A stretch of 64,000 bases of DNA, taken from Amaurobius ferox. Its lineage: Eukaryota; Arthropoda; Arachnida; Araneae; Amaurobiidae. The first letter of the stretch is position 1; every line of letters starts with the position of its first letter. The DNA lies in the NCBI GenBank assembly GCA_951213105.1, contig OX578147.1, positions 124,093,642 to 124,157,641 on the forward strand, in the 5' to 3' direction. The translations under genes were made by a program, and so were the position numbers. Under the pieces are notes generated by a model that did not search any database, was not told the DNA's origin, and saw only the letters and a program-made list of their open reading frames with translations. Positions 33,550 through 45,025 of this stretch are shown one piece after another.

Positions 33550-33735
33550 ATGAAATCTGATAGATTGAAAAAACTTCCATAATTCTTTATGGATGCTGCC
33601 AAATGAAAATAATTACAAGTATTCTTCCATTGTAGATAACAGCATACATATGTATCAGTTTCATGCTTATTATGCACTCGTCAGTACTGAACAGCTGATA
33701 TATGTAATGGTAGCAGGAAGAATTGTGCCACAATT

Positions 33736-33936
33736 TTGTTAGCTTATATTGAAACTGGCAAATTAAGTCTTACCATGTGGCAGGCCTCAAATTTCTTCAA
33801 AATCAAGCTTGACCTACACAAAGCAGCAACTGCTTTCAGGCTGTTTGCAATCACAGATAGCATGGATGCAGTTATTTGCAATGAGAGCATAATCCTAACA
33901 TTGGGAACAACCTCTAAAGGAAGGTTCTGTTACTGA
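33736..33936. other. Short segment open on both strands, possible exon of unknown gene
   Basis: Plus strand: an ATG-initiated frame of 66 codons ending at TGA 33934-33936. Minus strand: 33926-33774 is open for 51 codons in phase 0 between a pyrimidine-rich AACAG acceptor and an ATG|GTAAGA donor. Its peptide contains PNVRIMLSLQITASM and a likely amphipathic helix. GC content is visibly above that of the surroundings. I do not recognise either product, and neither frame has a supported neighbour exon. Confidence 0.25.
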
Positions 33937-34076
33937 GAGAAACCAGCTTTACATGATGTAAAAAGATTGATTTGTGGGAGTATCAGTACTACACATTAAT
34001 AAAATAAATATATCAAATAGATCATATATAATCACCAGGAAATTATACCAAAGAAGGGGAATGAATATGCATTGTA

Positions 34077-34556
34077 TACTATCATGAAAAACTTAAGGAA
34101 CATAAAGTGGTAGTCTCCTGCGGGCAACCATCCCCAGCCCTTCGAACAGCTGTACCTGTTTGGAATGGCGTCCATGCCCAGACAATGCTAGGCGTGACAT
34201 TGAACTTGGATGCCACAATCCTCACACTTCGCCCTTCCTCCAGCTTCCCAATGATTCTACCACATGTAAAATCATCTAAATGGCTCCTAGTGACCATATC
34301 TTTCTCTTTCATATGAAATGAACCTCACTTAAAATCTGCAGCACCCATGCTTACCACTCCAATGAGTTTGGAGATGCCACCATCTTTTCTAGTTTTATCG
34401 TTTCACCGCCTCTGCTATCACGATTCTAAAATTTGAATTTGCACATGATTCTTACTGAATATCTTTGGTTATGCAAATCGTTAAAGGCTGTTTAATTTAA
34501 TTTTTTGGTTGAAACCTTTAAAAATAGTGGTGTTCCTTAAGTTTTGCATGCCAGTG
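34077..34556 (-). mobile_element. Internally deleted Tc1-like transposon
   Basis: The right end, read inward on the minus strand, is CACTGGCATGCAAAACTTAA plus GGAACACCACT. The left end, read inward on the plus strand, has ACTATCATGAAAAACTTAAG plus GAACATAAAGT. They form imperfect TIRs typical of Tc1-like elements in spiders and other arthropods. The element is only about 480 bp against about 1.6 kb for a full one: the interior after the transposase N-terminus is gone. Confidence 0.85.
34110..34312 (-). pseudogene. N-terminal remnant of a Tc1-like transposase
   Basis: The minus-strand frame from ATG 34312 reads RSHLDDFTCGRIIGKLEEGR, then SVRIVASKFNVTPSIVWAW, then TGTAVRRAG and GCPQETT. This is the first paired-like helix-turn-helix and the linker (usually ...GRPRETT) of Tc1-type transposases. 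The frame then runs straight into the left TIR, so the second helix-turn-helix and the whole DDE domain are missing. It cannot be catalytic. An N-terminal DNA-binding fragment is all that could be made. Confidence 0.88.
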
Positions 34557-34559
34557 CAT

Positions 34560-35370
34560 TTATATCACCACAATGGAAACTCACAAATGATTAGAATGGT
34601 ATACTTTTATTGCTTTGGGAATTTTGATGAGTATATATAAATTGGTGAGCATGATTGGGAGGCAAAATGCTAATATTAAAAATAAATAAAAATAAAAAAA
34701 TATATATTTAATTTAGAACAAAAAATACAATATATTTGAATGCGTAATATAAAAGGATGCAATATAAGAAGGGATTACTGTATTAATTTTTCTACATATG
34801 TACAAAATGGAAAACATTTTTTTAAGGATTTTTAAACTTTTATTTCAGTTTTGTTGTACTTCAGGCTTTTTTGCTAATACCAACACTTAAATATCAGTAA
34901 TTAGAAAAACATACTTATATATTGATTTTCATTTTGAATATAGTTTTATGAGCTAATTTTTGATCCTCTTAACATTAAGCACAAAATCATAAATACGTGA
35001 TACCACTAAAATATAATGAATATATTAACAAACATTGTGGATAAACTAACTACATTAAAATGTTTCATAGATCAATGATTGAGTAATCACATACAAACTT
35101 CAAAATTATTAAAAATAAGTCTAAAAACAAATACTTTTAAGGTCTATATAAAACCTTCAATGCTAACCTATTTTAGAAAAGCAATATAACAACACAAGTG
35201 AGCATACTGAAATCAAATAAAAAAGGCTTAAATACAAATAATACATTACTGAATAACCCTTTTAATGAATAAAATGGTCTTATTTTGGCATTATAAATAG
35301 AAACAAAGCAGAAAAAATATTCTGAAGAGTATAATGCATGCACGGATATTATGAAAATATATTTTGAGTT
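34560..35370. other. AT-rich stretch, no gene
   Basis: Homogeneous AT-rich DNA without recognised features. Confidence 0.5.
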
Positions 35371-35380
35371 AACTAGTAAC

Positions 35381-35828
35381 CAGACTTGGGAATAACAGTG
35401 TTAAAAAAATTACTTTTTATGTTAATTTATTTCACTACTACTTTGCTTTAAGTATTGAAAATTCAGTTAAATTTAAATATTAATTTGTGTTTTCTTTCAG
35501 ATCACAGAAATATGATGTCATCACCTGGCCTAACAATTGGCCGCTCTTGGCACCCAAAGTGCTGCATACGTTACTACAATAACCCTAAATCCTGTACCCA
35601 CAACCCGTCACTGATTTGTTTCTAAAACTTGTTTGTAAAAATTGCTGTAAAATTTTGATTTGAAATTAGAATTGCAAAAGTAACATTTTAGTTAATTTAG
35701 TTGCTTTTTGAATAATTTAATTTTAATTAGTCGTTTCTTCTATGCTATAATTTTTAACTTCGTTAATTTTCTGGGGGTTAACTTTTAACTTTATTTAGTT
35801 AATATTGATAACAACTTTCCCAAGTCTG
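35381..35828. mobile_element. hAT-type MITE with perfect 8-bp target duplication
   Basis: The left end is CAGACTTGGGAATAAC and the right end, read inward, is CAGACTTGGGAAAGTTGTTA. The 8-bp target duplication CTAGTAAC at 35373-35380 and 35829-35836 is perfect, diagnostic of hAT transposition. The 448-bp interior is non-coding. Its right half (CTATGCTATAATTTTTAACT, GTTAATTTTCTGGGG) matches 48.77-48.98 kb, just after a hAT transposase relic, so the two probably belong to one family. Confidence 0.93.
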
Positions 35829-35836
35829 CTAGTAAC

Positions 35837-38800
35837 AAATTCTTTATAATACTACTGCAGCTTACTTTCTGCTTAGCTAAAATGTAGTTAAAATACTAAA
35901 TAAAAACATTCAAAACAGAAAGTTAAAATAAAAAGACAAAATTTCAGAAAACTGTCCCTTTTCATGGTGCATTTGAAATACTAACTAATATAAACAAGTA
36001 TCTGAAACAAGTTTACATTCCAAATGCTACGGATAAAATACTTCAGTAAACTAACTTTAAGATGTTCGAAAATAAAATTTCTTAGAACTATTACTGAAAG
36101 GTGCAATTCTTATAATGGAATGTATGAAGCTCCTAAGTTTTATTCTGATTAATATATTAGAGTATGCCATTTTTAAGTATCTTCACATAAAGCTCAAAGT
36201 TTAAATGCATAAAACTGACAATTATAAAATATATTTAAACAATTTCACTTTCTTCGAATATGTTTGGAAAGAATGTGTGTAAACATACTTCCTTTAAAGT
36301 TATAAAACAATGAATGCGAGATGGGAGCCATGGTTTTGCTATAACAATTAAAATTCTGCTAATCTTTCAACAGTGTAACCATACTGGTAATCCTCGAGGT
36401 ATTTTGGCCCTGGGCCAAAATAATGAATGAGACAAAGTGGCTTGATGGCAAGTTTCTTATAGTTGCTTTCATAGCACTGAACATGTATTTATTTACTACA
36501 TGTGTTTACTGGGTTATTAAATAAAAAGTAATACAAGATAAAACTGCAAAGACTCATCTTCTACCATGAGTAGGGGTCCTTAAAAGGTTCTGTCCCCCCC
36601 CCCCCCCCCCAAAAAAAAAACCAAGGGCAAAATGGTCATCTTATTTTATACAAAACACTGGATAGAACACTGCTCAATAGGTCTTATATATTATGAGCTA
36701 TGTTTTACTAAAATATTGTTTTTACTTTTATAGAATTTAATAAAATATTAAGGTTACCTTATCTGTGTGATGCACTTGGATAAGTTTCAACTGCTTAAAG
36801 CCAGAGGTGGGGTTGGGCCTTATACACAAGTTTATATGAGGCAATTAAATGAAATATGGCAAAAAAAAAAAAAAAACATGCAGAGAATTAAGGGATATAT
36901 GTATTTCTTTTCAATACAGTTTACTACACGTCTTCTAAATTTTCTCGTCTTCCAAATAAAGTTGTCATTTGAAGAAATATTTATAAATTGAAGCCTGCAT
37001 AAAATTTACAAAACAAAGTTTGTATAACAAATTTTACCCATGCTCATGCAGGCTCTCTTACTCCCAGGATCAGCAGACCAGTTTGAGTATACCCAATTTA
37101 GACCGGAACTTACTATTAATAACTTTTGCATTCTATAGCACTTCTATTAAAATTTTCCTTAAAGTGTAGCATTGCATTTTAGAATGCAGTTAAGAGTGTT
37201 TTGAAAGGTCTTAACTTTTTTTTATAATTTTCAAAGTTACTAACATCTTACATAATAAAATACGACTGTCTTGTCTGATCAGGGGAAATTTATGCTTTGG
37301 ACAATGGACAGTGACATGCAAAACTGGGTACAGAGTTAGCTAAACTTCTGATATAACGGACTTGCTGCGTTTTTTAAAAGTAGAATTAGTTTAAAAATTA
37401 CAAACATTTAAAAGCTGAAAGTTGCTATGTTTCACTATTTGATCAAATTAAATCATTAATTTTTTTTCCATGCAGACGATAAATGATAAAATGGGGCAGG
37501 TGGTCTATGAATGACATCTTAAATCTACAGTGAAAAACAGCTGTTACCTAAGTAGATTTTATTTATTGGTTTTCTAACTTTGCAAAATTAAAAGATTTCC
37601 TTTTAATTTTGTATAATATTATGATTATGAGTATTGTAATAAAATTTGACTAACTGGATGAAAATTTGGAGATAGTAATATTTTTTTCTTTTTTGTGACT
37701 TCAAGTATTTTTAAACAATCGGTGATTAAACACTTATTATGGCATATTACACCCGTATTATATAATTGGTATGGTTGCACATAGAAAAAATGAAGTGTGA
37801 GAATGACGTTAGTTCAAAACAGGCAATTTGGAAGTTGAATGATGTTATTTGTATTATTTAAATAGCAGTCATTTATTTAGGAACTGGGCAATTTGTTCCA
37901 GTAAAAGTGATAAAAAGAAACAAATTCTAAAATATAGTAAGACTTAGGATTGCATGGATTTTACTGCAAAATGTTCAATTGCATGCAATCCATGTACTAA
38001 ATTTTTAAGTAAAATCCCAATCCCAATATATTTACTGCAGCATATACACAATACTGCCAAAATGAATTATAAACAATTCATACTTTATATGGAAGCTGGT
38101 GAAGCTCTAAATATTTAACTCAAAGCAGCATACTCTAATATACAATTATAAACACTATGTACCAATTTATTTACAAATTTGATAGGGCTACAATATTGTT
38201 TTATCCACCAGGATAGACTCGAGTTTCTCTTAAAATACAAAACAAAAAATATTCTTTAGTTACAGTGATCGACTATTTGTAGATAACATACATTAATGTC
38301 CATCCATTCTTTTAAAATATATTTTACAAATAGCATACTGTTACCCACCAAAAGCAAATTGCCAGGCCACTCACACCATCAGTCGGAGCCTTTCGCATTA
38401 AATATATCACATATGTTCTGTGGCTTCATAACCACAGACAAGTCTTCTATGTATAATATATGCAAAAATACACCAATGACACAGGCCTACACTGCTTCGA
38501 GTTTCAATGAAAATATGAGGATTTCCAAAAGCTGAGACCGGTGGTGAACTGCATTAAGACTACTTTTTAACAATTTAATACCAAGAAAAATTAGGAAAAA
38601 TATGCAGGTAGCAGTTAAAAGATCTGAAAATGAATCATTAAGTTTTAGGAATTTTATGTTATTTGCACTTTTGCCATTTGTAGAAAGGACTTTTGTTCTG
38701 AACAACACGAATTGAAAAACTTGTCTCCATTTGCTGGTTATTTTTTAAAGTTTTCCAATTTAATTTACTTTTGTTTTTATTCCAGTCTCCCAAGGAAAAG

Positions 38801-40780
38801 TCATTTTATTTAATTAAAATGCTAAATTACATCAAAAGGCTCAAAAATATAACATAATTGTTCTATCATGATTTTGTAAGTATGCCATATCAGAATTAAT
38901 TTCTTGTTTACTATTAGAGTAATGCAATAAAGACAATATGAAAATACCACAAAATCTCTCTAAAGTGACCATCTGCTGTTTCGTCAAAAATGGTTATATA
39001 CAGGGTATGCATTTAATATGTAGATTTCTTATACAAAACTGTTGTTATACCTGAATTACAGAGAAAATTAAATAAAATGTATCGTTTTATTATGAGCATT
39101 TTAATATATAAATTCTTTCTTAATAAGTTTACAAAAATTATATCAAGAAATTTATTTATCAGAAAGGTTTTCTTTAGGTGACACATTACTCGAGACTTTT
39201 GAAAGATGATGAATAAAAACATATAGAAGTAACCATTTTACAGAAGGAAAGTTTAACAAGAATGTGGTATAAGTGCAATTGATTTGTACCTTTTTCATTC
39301 TGTCACTAATTGTTTGTGTTAAACTTCTCCAATGGTTAAGAAATGAATATCATGAGATGCAAAAATACCTTCTAAAATGTGACTTGCAAGATATGATGTA
39401 TGCAGATAATAAATATATTCATACAAATATAGATTGTTAAAAGAAAAATAAGTTCTTGGCACTCTGCACAATTTGGGAGTCTAAAATGCAGATAGAATAA
39501 GCTTTTTATCTTGTTTTCAAAACAACCTTCTGGTCATTTGATGGGGGTACACATGGTAGATTAAAGAGGGTAAAATTACTGCGCATACAAAGTTTGAAAT
39601 GTTACAAAAAAAAAGTACTTGTTACGAGGTAATTTGAAAACTGACCCAAAAGTCAAGCAATCATCAGAAAAAAATCCTAAGTTGGGAGAACTCTGAATTT
39701 TTATAACTTTAGCTGCTAACATTAACTTATTAAGAACATTGTAATTATTCCGGTTGCTTCCATTTCAACAATGGCTGTCATATGTCATGTGTTATAAAAA
39801 GTAAATCTTTTAAAAAAAAACACCATAAAGATTCAGAATTTTATTTTTGAATAAATGCAGAAATTCACCAAATTTCCATAATTGCTTCCATAATCCAGCA
39901 GTTCTTCCCTACTGGTTCATTGTTCAGTGGCTGTTCCTAAAGTATTTTTACATATCTACAAAAATTAGGCTTCTGTCCAATGTTTTATGAAAAACTACTT
40001 TATTGACATTTTCAAAAATCTTCTTGATCATCAAAAACAATAAAGTTGGTTGCAAACACAATAAAGTTATTTGATACTTAAGTTATGTTTTATATACTAA
40101 AATGGCTTCTCTTTCTTGCCTTTGAAACTGACTGATACATTTAAATCAATTGTTTATGAGGTTACTAGCAAATTAGTTTTTTTTCCCCCGATTATTTAGA
40201 ACAATATTTAAGTGATTATTTTCAATACTTAAATATGTACTTAACTAAAGTAAAAAGTAATTTAAAAATAAAATAGATATATGATAAATTATAAAAAAAA
40301 CCTAGAAGCTTTTATAAAAGCAGTTCACCACAGGTAAATGTAATTTTCATGTCATACATTTTTTAACAGTTGAATAATTGTACTATCTTGTAATGTATCT
40401 TTTTATATAATTTGCTATCTTTTGTAGTAAAATTATCATACATTGGGTAGCAATGAGGTCCAAATGGTATAAGCTGCAAAAAATTACAGATAAAATTACA
40501 GAAATATCCAGACATTTTTCAAGACATGACTATGTTATTTTATTTTGTTTTTGCATCATTAATATAGCTGTCACGTTGTAATTTTCAAATATAATAGCTG
40601 CTTTATATCAGCTGCAAAGATTTCCTTCAGAAATTGGAATCGGTAGTAATAATTTAAATATTAACAAATAAAACATGGCATTGGAGAGAGAATAAGCCAA
40701 CAGAGAGAATCTGCCAAAAAATATTATAGATTATATATCAGGAGTTGCAATGACATTTTTTTTTTTGCTAACAAAATTTG
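35837..40780. other. AT-rich stretch, no recognised gene
   Basis: Almost 5 kb without an exon, RNA gene or bounded mobile element. A poly-C run followed by poly-A lies at about 36594-36620, and another poly-A run at about 36861-36876. ACCCAATTTAGACCGGAAC at 37092-37110 matches 19 bases of the SINE body but has no further similarity. Confidence 0.5.
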
Positions 40781-40784
40781 ATAT

Positions 40785-41165
40785 TTAAGATAAGTACACT
40801 TCCCTTAAAAAAATTTCAAGCACTTTTCAAAGACTTTCAAATACTATGCAACTTTTTTCAAGGACATCAATTAACCCCTCAATATGAAGTTGTGTTTCTG
40901 GGAGGAAAAATCATAGTGAACTAACATTGTTTAATGTTGATGCCGTTAAGGACATTTTTGGGAACAACGTTAGGGAAAATTTATAGGGAAAACAGAACTT
41001 CTTAGAAAAAACACAATGTGGTGGATTTGCAGAACACTTTTAAGTCTGCTTTTTTCAAGGACTTAACCAAGGAAATGGCAATTTTCAAGTACTTTCAAGG
41101 CCTTGAAAATGCTAATCTAAATTTCAAGTACTTTCCCTATTTTCAAGCACCTACATGCACCCTGG
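40785..41165. mobile_element. MITE-like element related to 59200-59626
   Basis: TTTCAAGCACTTTTCAA, TTCTGGGAGGAAAAATCATAG, TTTTTCAAGGACTT, TTTTCAAGTACTTTCAAGG and TTTTCAAGCACCTACATGCA-CCCTGG recur in the same order at 59.2-59.63 kb. The CACCCTG end is typical of hAT-like elements with a CAGGGTG terminus. The opposite end is poorly matched. Confidence 0.75.
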
Positions 41166-42309
41166 ATATTAGAGATTCCCAACAGGATTTTGTAATCATT
41201 TCTGATATCCAAATACATAGTCTTCAATTTTCAATTAATGTATGATATATTTATATAAATCAACATTTTATAAGTGATGCAATATAAACTTTATGGGACT
41301 TGTAGAGTGAAAATAAAATGTACCAAATGAACATTTTATTTGGCAATTAAAAATTGTATTTTGCAAATGGTTTGGTGAAAGCAACACAAAAATATTGTGC
41401 AACCCCTGTATATAATATTCTATTCATTGACTAAATATTATTTTCAGGATTATAAGCAACTTTATAAAATCTCATGTATATATATATATACAATTTTTTT
41501 TTTTTTTGAAGTACAATAATGTTTCCAAAAAACAGTACTGAAATTAGTGAAGATAACTTATGGTTATTTCAGTTTTCATGGAGAACTTTTCAATAAAAAA
41601 ACTACCTGAAAAACTTTTTAATGTAGCTTTATGTCTATGATACATTAAACTGTTTGAGACTAAAAAGATTGTATGGAATCTCAAAAAGATAAAATTGAGA
41701 GCACAATTCATTTCTCCATAAGAAATTTTTTTGTTCACAGCATTTACTGTTCCTTTGTAAAAAGTGGAGTTTATTTGCTAAATTTTTACTTTTAAGGTTG
41801 AAAGTTTTACATGAGTAGATATATACTTAATAATAAACCAACTAAAACACTGCAATGTTATTGCAAATTAGTTGGAGTTGCTGGAATTTATGGCATGATT
41901 GGATTGGACCAGCAAGTAACAAGGACATACAGATTGAAGTTGTTTATTCATAGGAGTAGGTATTATATAATTTATTAATGAAATAATTAGTTTAACTTTT
42001 TGAAATGTGGAAAATATGTTTCAATGCTAACTTTACAAACACAGTAGGAAAATGCAGTTTAAATTTTTCTTACATTACTCAGAGTTCCCATATTTTCCTT
42101 TATAAAACAAGGAGTTTTTAAATGACTAGTATATTTGATTTCATGTCAGAAATACCATAGTAATTATGAAACAGAAATTAAATTGGAAAATATAAAATCA
42201 ACTAAATTAGTAACTCAGCTATTTCAAAACAACTCAAAAACTTTAACATTACCACCCAATAAAAATAATAAAATTTCTAAATTTTTCAAGATAGATTTTT
42301 GAAATTATT
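41166..42309. other. AT-rich stretch, no gene
   Basis: A (TA)n run at about 41476-41490 and a poly-T run at about 41495-41508. Nothing else recognised. Confidence 0.5.
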
Positions 42310-42314
42310 CAACA

Positions 42315-42832
42315 TAACCTAATAGTAAAACACAATACAGATTCTAGTTTTATAATGCTTATTGACAGGAATGTGGAGTCTGATCAGTAGAAATGTACAG
42401 ACTCCAACTCCAAAATAAAATTATTTTAGAATACTTAATTTTACAATCATTTTTTTTAAATATTCTTTAGGCAAATAAAAAATACTTAATTTTATTTATA
42501 TATATATATTGGACCATTTATTTTATTATAATTTCTTTTTTATTTAATTTTATACTACTCCCAAATAAAATCATTCATTTTTTTTTGGACTGTTTAATTT
42601 TATAATATATTTTTTTAAATCTTTATGCAATAACAAAATTCCTTGATTCTTCCAGATATATATATTTGAAATTAATCACAATATAAAATCTAATAGTAAA
42701 ATACCGTACAGATTCTAGTTTTATCATGCTTATTAGCAGGGCTATGGAGTCTGAATCAGTAGAAATGTACAGACTTCCAAATTCAAAATAAAATTATATA
42801 AACTTTTTATTTATTTTGGAATATTTAATTTT

Positions 42833-42886
<54 letters not shown>

Positions 42887-43000
42887 ATATTCTTCAGGCA
42901 ATAAATTATTACAGAAAAGTTTGCCAATTAAAAAGTAACTGATACCTAAAAATAATATTTTAATAAAATACAGATTAATAGAAACATTTTTGTGAAAAGA
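42315..43000 (+). repeat. ~371-bp tandem duplication with a (TA)n expansion
   Basis: AATAGTAAAACACAATACAG, ATTCTAGTTTTATAATGCTT and AGTAGAAATGTACAGACT-CCAA at 42321-42410 recur at about 42692-42780. The second copy has a long (TA)n run at about 42834-42883 where the first has short T-rich text. Confidence 0.85.
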
Positions 43001-43384
43001 AAGTTATACTTGTCTGTACTCAAATATGGATAGAAATGGATGCTTCTGAATTTATAGAACTGTACAGTAGGACTTCATGCAATAATTCTTTGTTTCTATG
43101 TAGTACATAAATTTAATTAATGTTTCCTTAAGAATGTAAAAAACTTGTCAAAAATCAAAAAATTTCCTGATTTTAATAAATATAAAAAATGTACAGAATT
43201 TTGATGATATTTTATGGTAATGGTCATGAAAGAAGGATACTAAAGGCTTTTCACAAATGAATTGTAAAATCTGAGAATTCAGAAAAACTACCATTACCCT
43301 TTTCATTTGAGAAATAGACAAAGCAGACAATAGAAGAAAAGAAGCAGAGTTGAAGATTTATTGTATCGACTCCATAGCCCTGCT
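42735..43384. mobile_element. hAT-like MITE with GGCTATGGAGTC termini
   Basis: CAGGGCTATGGAGTC (42735 on) is inverted at the other end as GACTCCATAGCCCTG (ending 43384). This terminus type (CAGGGCTGTGGAGTCGG) is common to hAT-like non-autonomous elements of many animals. The flanking 8-mers CTTATTAG and CTCATTGG agree in six of eight positions, a plausible old target duplication. Non-coding inside. Confidence 0.75.
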
Positions 43385-43921
43385 CATTGGAAGCAAACAA
43401 ATGCATAGCGTATCTGACATGCTATTTCCAAGGATCTTTATATTTATAAAAGAAGTGACTTTCCTGGTTTGAAACTTTAAAAAATATTTCCTTAGTAATT
43501 CCAGATTTTGAACTTAAAATTCTTAGTAATTCCTTGGCATATTTGGTGAATTTTTTAAATTTCATATCTTGTAAGTAGAATGACAACTCTGTTTATGCAC
43601 TCTTTCTACAACTCGAAAAATGGGAACCCTGATTTAGAGAATGTTATTTTCCTTTGAATTCCAATCAACATTTGCACATTTAAAACAAATACACTTAAAA
43701 CCCTATTTTGATTAAAATATTAAACAAAAAACTGAGTTTTCGTAGGCCTGTGTAGTTGTTGAGAGCTGCTCTAGGAGAGTTTTGTCTCCTTGATAGTGAT
43801 GATCAAGTTTAATGGCAGTCGCCACACATTGTGAAGCTGGAAGAGCTTCCGAGTTAGGGCTATAAAAACATGCATAAACCCTGAGGCACAGTATAGTTTA
43901 CAAGTATTTTTAAGTTGTTCA

Positions 43922-44005
43922 CTAGTGACATCGCGCAGCTTCTTTTGCTGCAATAATTAGGTCGTGAAGGCTTGCTAGAGGTTGAGACAATTTTAGGAAT
44001 GGATG
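43922..44005 (-). CDS. Pak: PAK (p21-activated kinase), last coding exon with stop codon
   Basis: This exon gives the extreme C-terminus of a group I PAK, a Ser/Thr kinase activated by Rac/Cdc42-GTP that regulates actin and adhesion. The minus strand reads HPFLKLSQPLASLHDLIIAA then KEAARCH and TAG (43924-43922). HPFLK...PL-SL--LI-AAKEA is the hallmark C-terminus of PAK1/2/3 and Drosophila Pak, kinase subdomain XI plus the short tail. The acceptor is TTTTTTAG at 44006-44007 and the exon starts in phase 0, matching the phase-0 donor of the exon at 49134. Twenty-seven codons plus stop. The 3' UTR extends left of 43922. A canonical AATAAA on this strand lies at 43362-43357, but it is inside a MITE and the real polyadenylation site is unknown. 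Confidence 0.95.
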   Translation of the reverse strand, partial: HPFLKLSQPLASLHDLIIAAKEAARCH

Positions 44006-44285
44006 CTAAAAAAGAAAAACATTAAATTGGCAACTTAAAATAAACTACAAATAAATTTAATTTAAGCTACAAGGAAAATGTAGTAAATATTTAGAACTTA
44101 TCCATTTTTGTGTAAACACAGTCTACATTGATTGTTACCTGTATAACAATTTTTTAATCACATTTTTATGGATTAAATACAATTAGGGCAGTTGAAAGGA
44201 TGGTTGAAAGAAAATTGGATATTGATTTAAAATTAAGTTTTTTCTTATTTAAATTGAATTCATAATTAATTTTAACAATTATTTT

Positions 44286-44375
44286 ACACTTTTCAATATA
44301 CCCGGCCGTCCAAATAGTTGCTCTTAGTCCTCTGGACGAGTCGGACGGTCTGGGTCTTCAACACTTTTCAATATA
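44286..44375 (+). repeat. Short SINE-derived insertion with 15-bp target duplication
   Basis: The insert at 44301-44360 starts CCCGGCCGTCCAAATAGTTG and ends GACGGTCTGGGTCTTCA. It is flanked by ACACTTTTCAATATA at 44286-44300 and 44361-44375. It joins SINE body and tail as in 16086-16134. It lies in the last PAK intron, a few bases from the fold-back transposon. Confidence 0.9.
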
Positions 44376-45025
44376 TATACAGGGTGTCCAGTGCTATCAG
44401 TGCCCAATGGCTAATTCCTCAACCGTTAGTCACAGAGATATACTTCCAATTGCAAAAATGTTTTAAATTTTAAAATCTATTATCTTAGAAACAGTTTAAA
44501 TCAATAAATACATTTCTGAAAGAAATACAAAAAATAAATTTTTATACGGTACCCTGGTCCTACCAATTATATTTAGGAAAATCATCCTCATACAATTTCA
44601 TGAAAAAAAAAAAAAATCTTTTTACAACCAAAATCCACAGAGTTATGAAGTATTAAACTTTATGACTTAAGTCGTTTTTCCACGCATAAAAATGTCGTTT
44701 CAGGAAAACAACCAATCAGGGACCGTATTGACCATTTCTCAGCACAAAAAGTGCTCCAACTTTAAACAGCTATAAGTCGTTCAACTTTGGTCATAAAAGG
44801 ATGATTTTTTTTTTTGCATAAAATTGTACGACGATGATTTTCCTAAATCTAATTGACAGACCGGGGACCTGTATAAAAATTTATATTTTGTATTTCTTTT
44901 AGAAATGCATTTATTGATTTAAACTGTTTCTAAGATAATACATTTTAAAATTTAAAACATTTTTGCAATTGGAAGTGTATCTCTGTGACTAACGGTTGAG
45001 GAAATAGCCATTGGGCACTGATAGC

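Noticed and set aside
37092..37110. SINE copy
   Set aside because: Only 19 bases match the SINE body, with no head, tail or target duplication. Too short to call.
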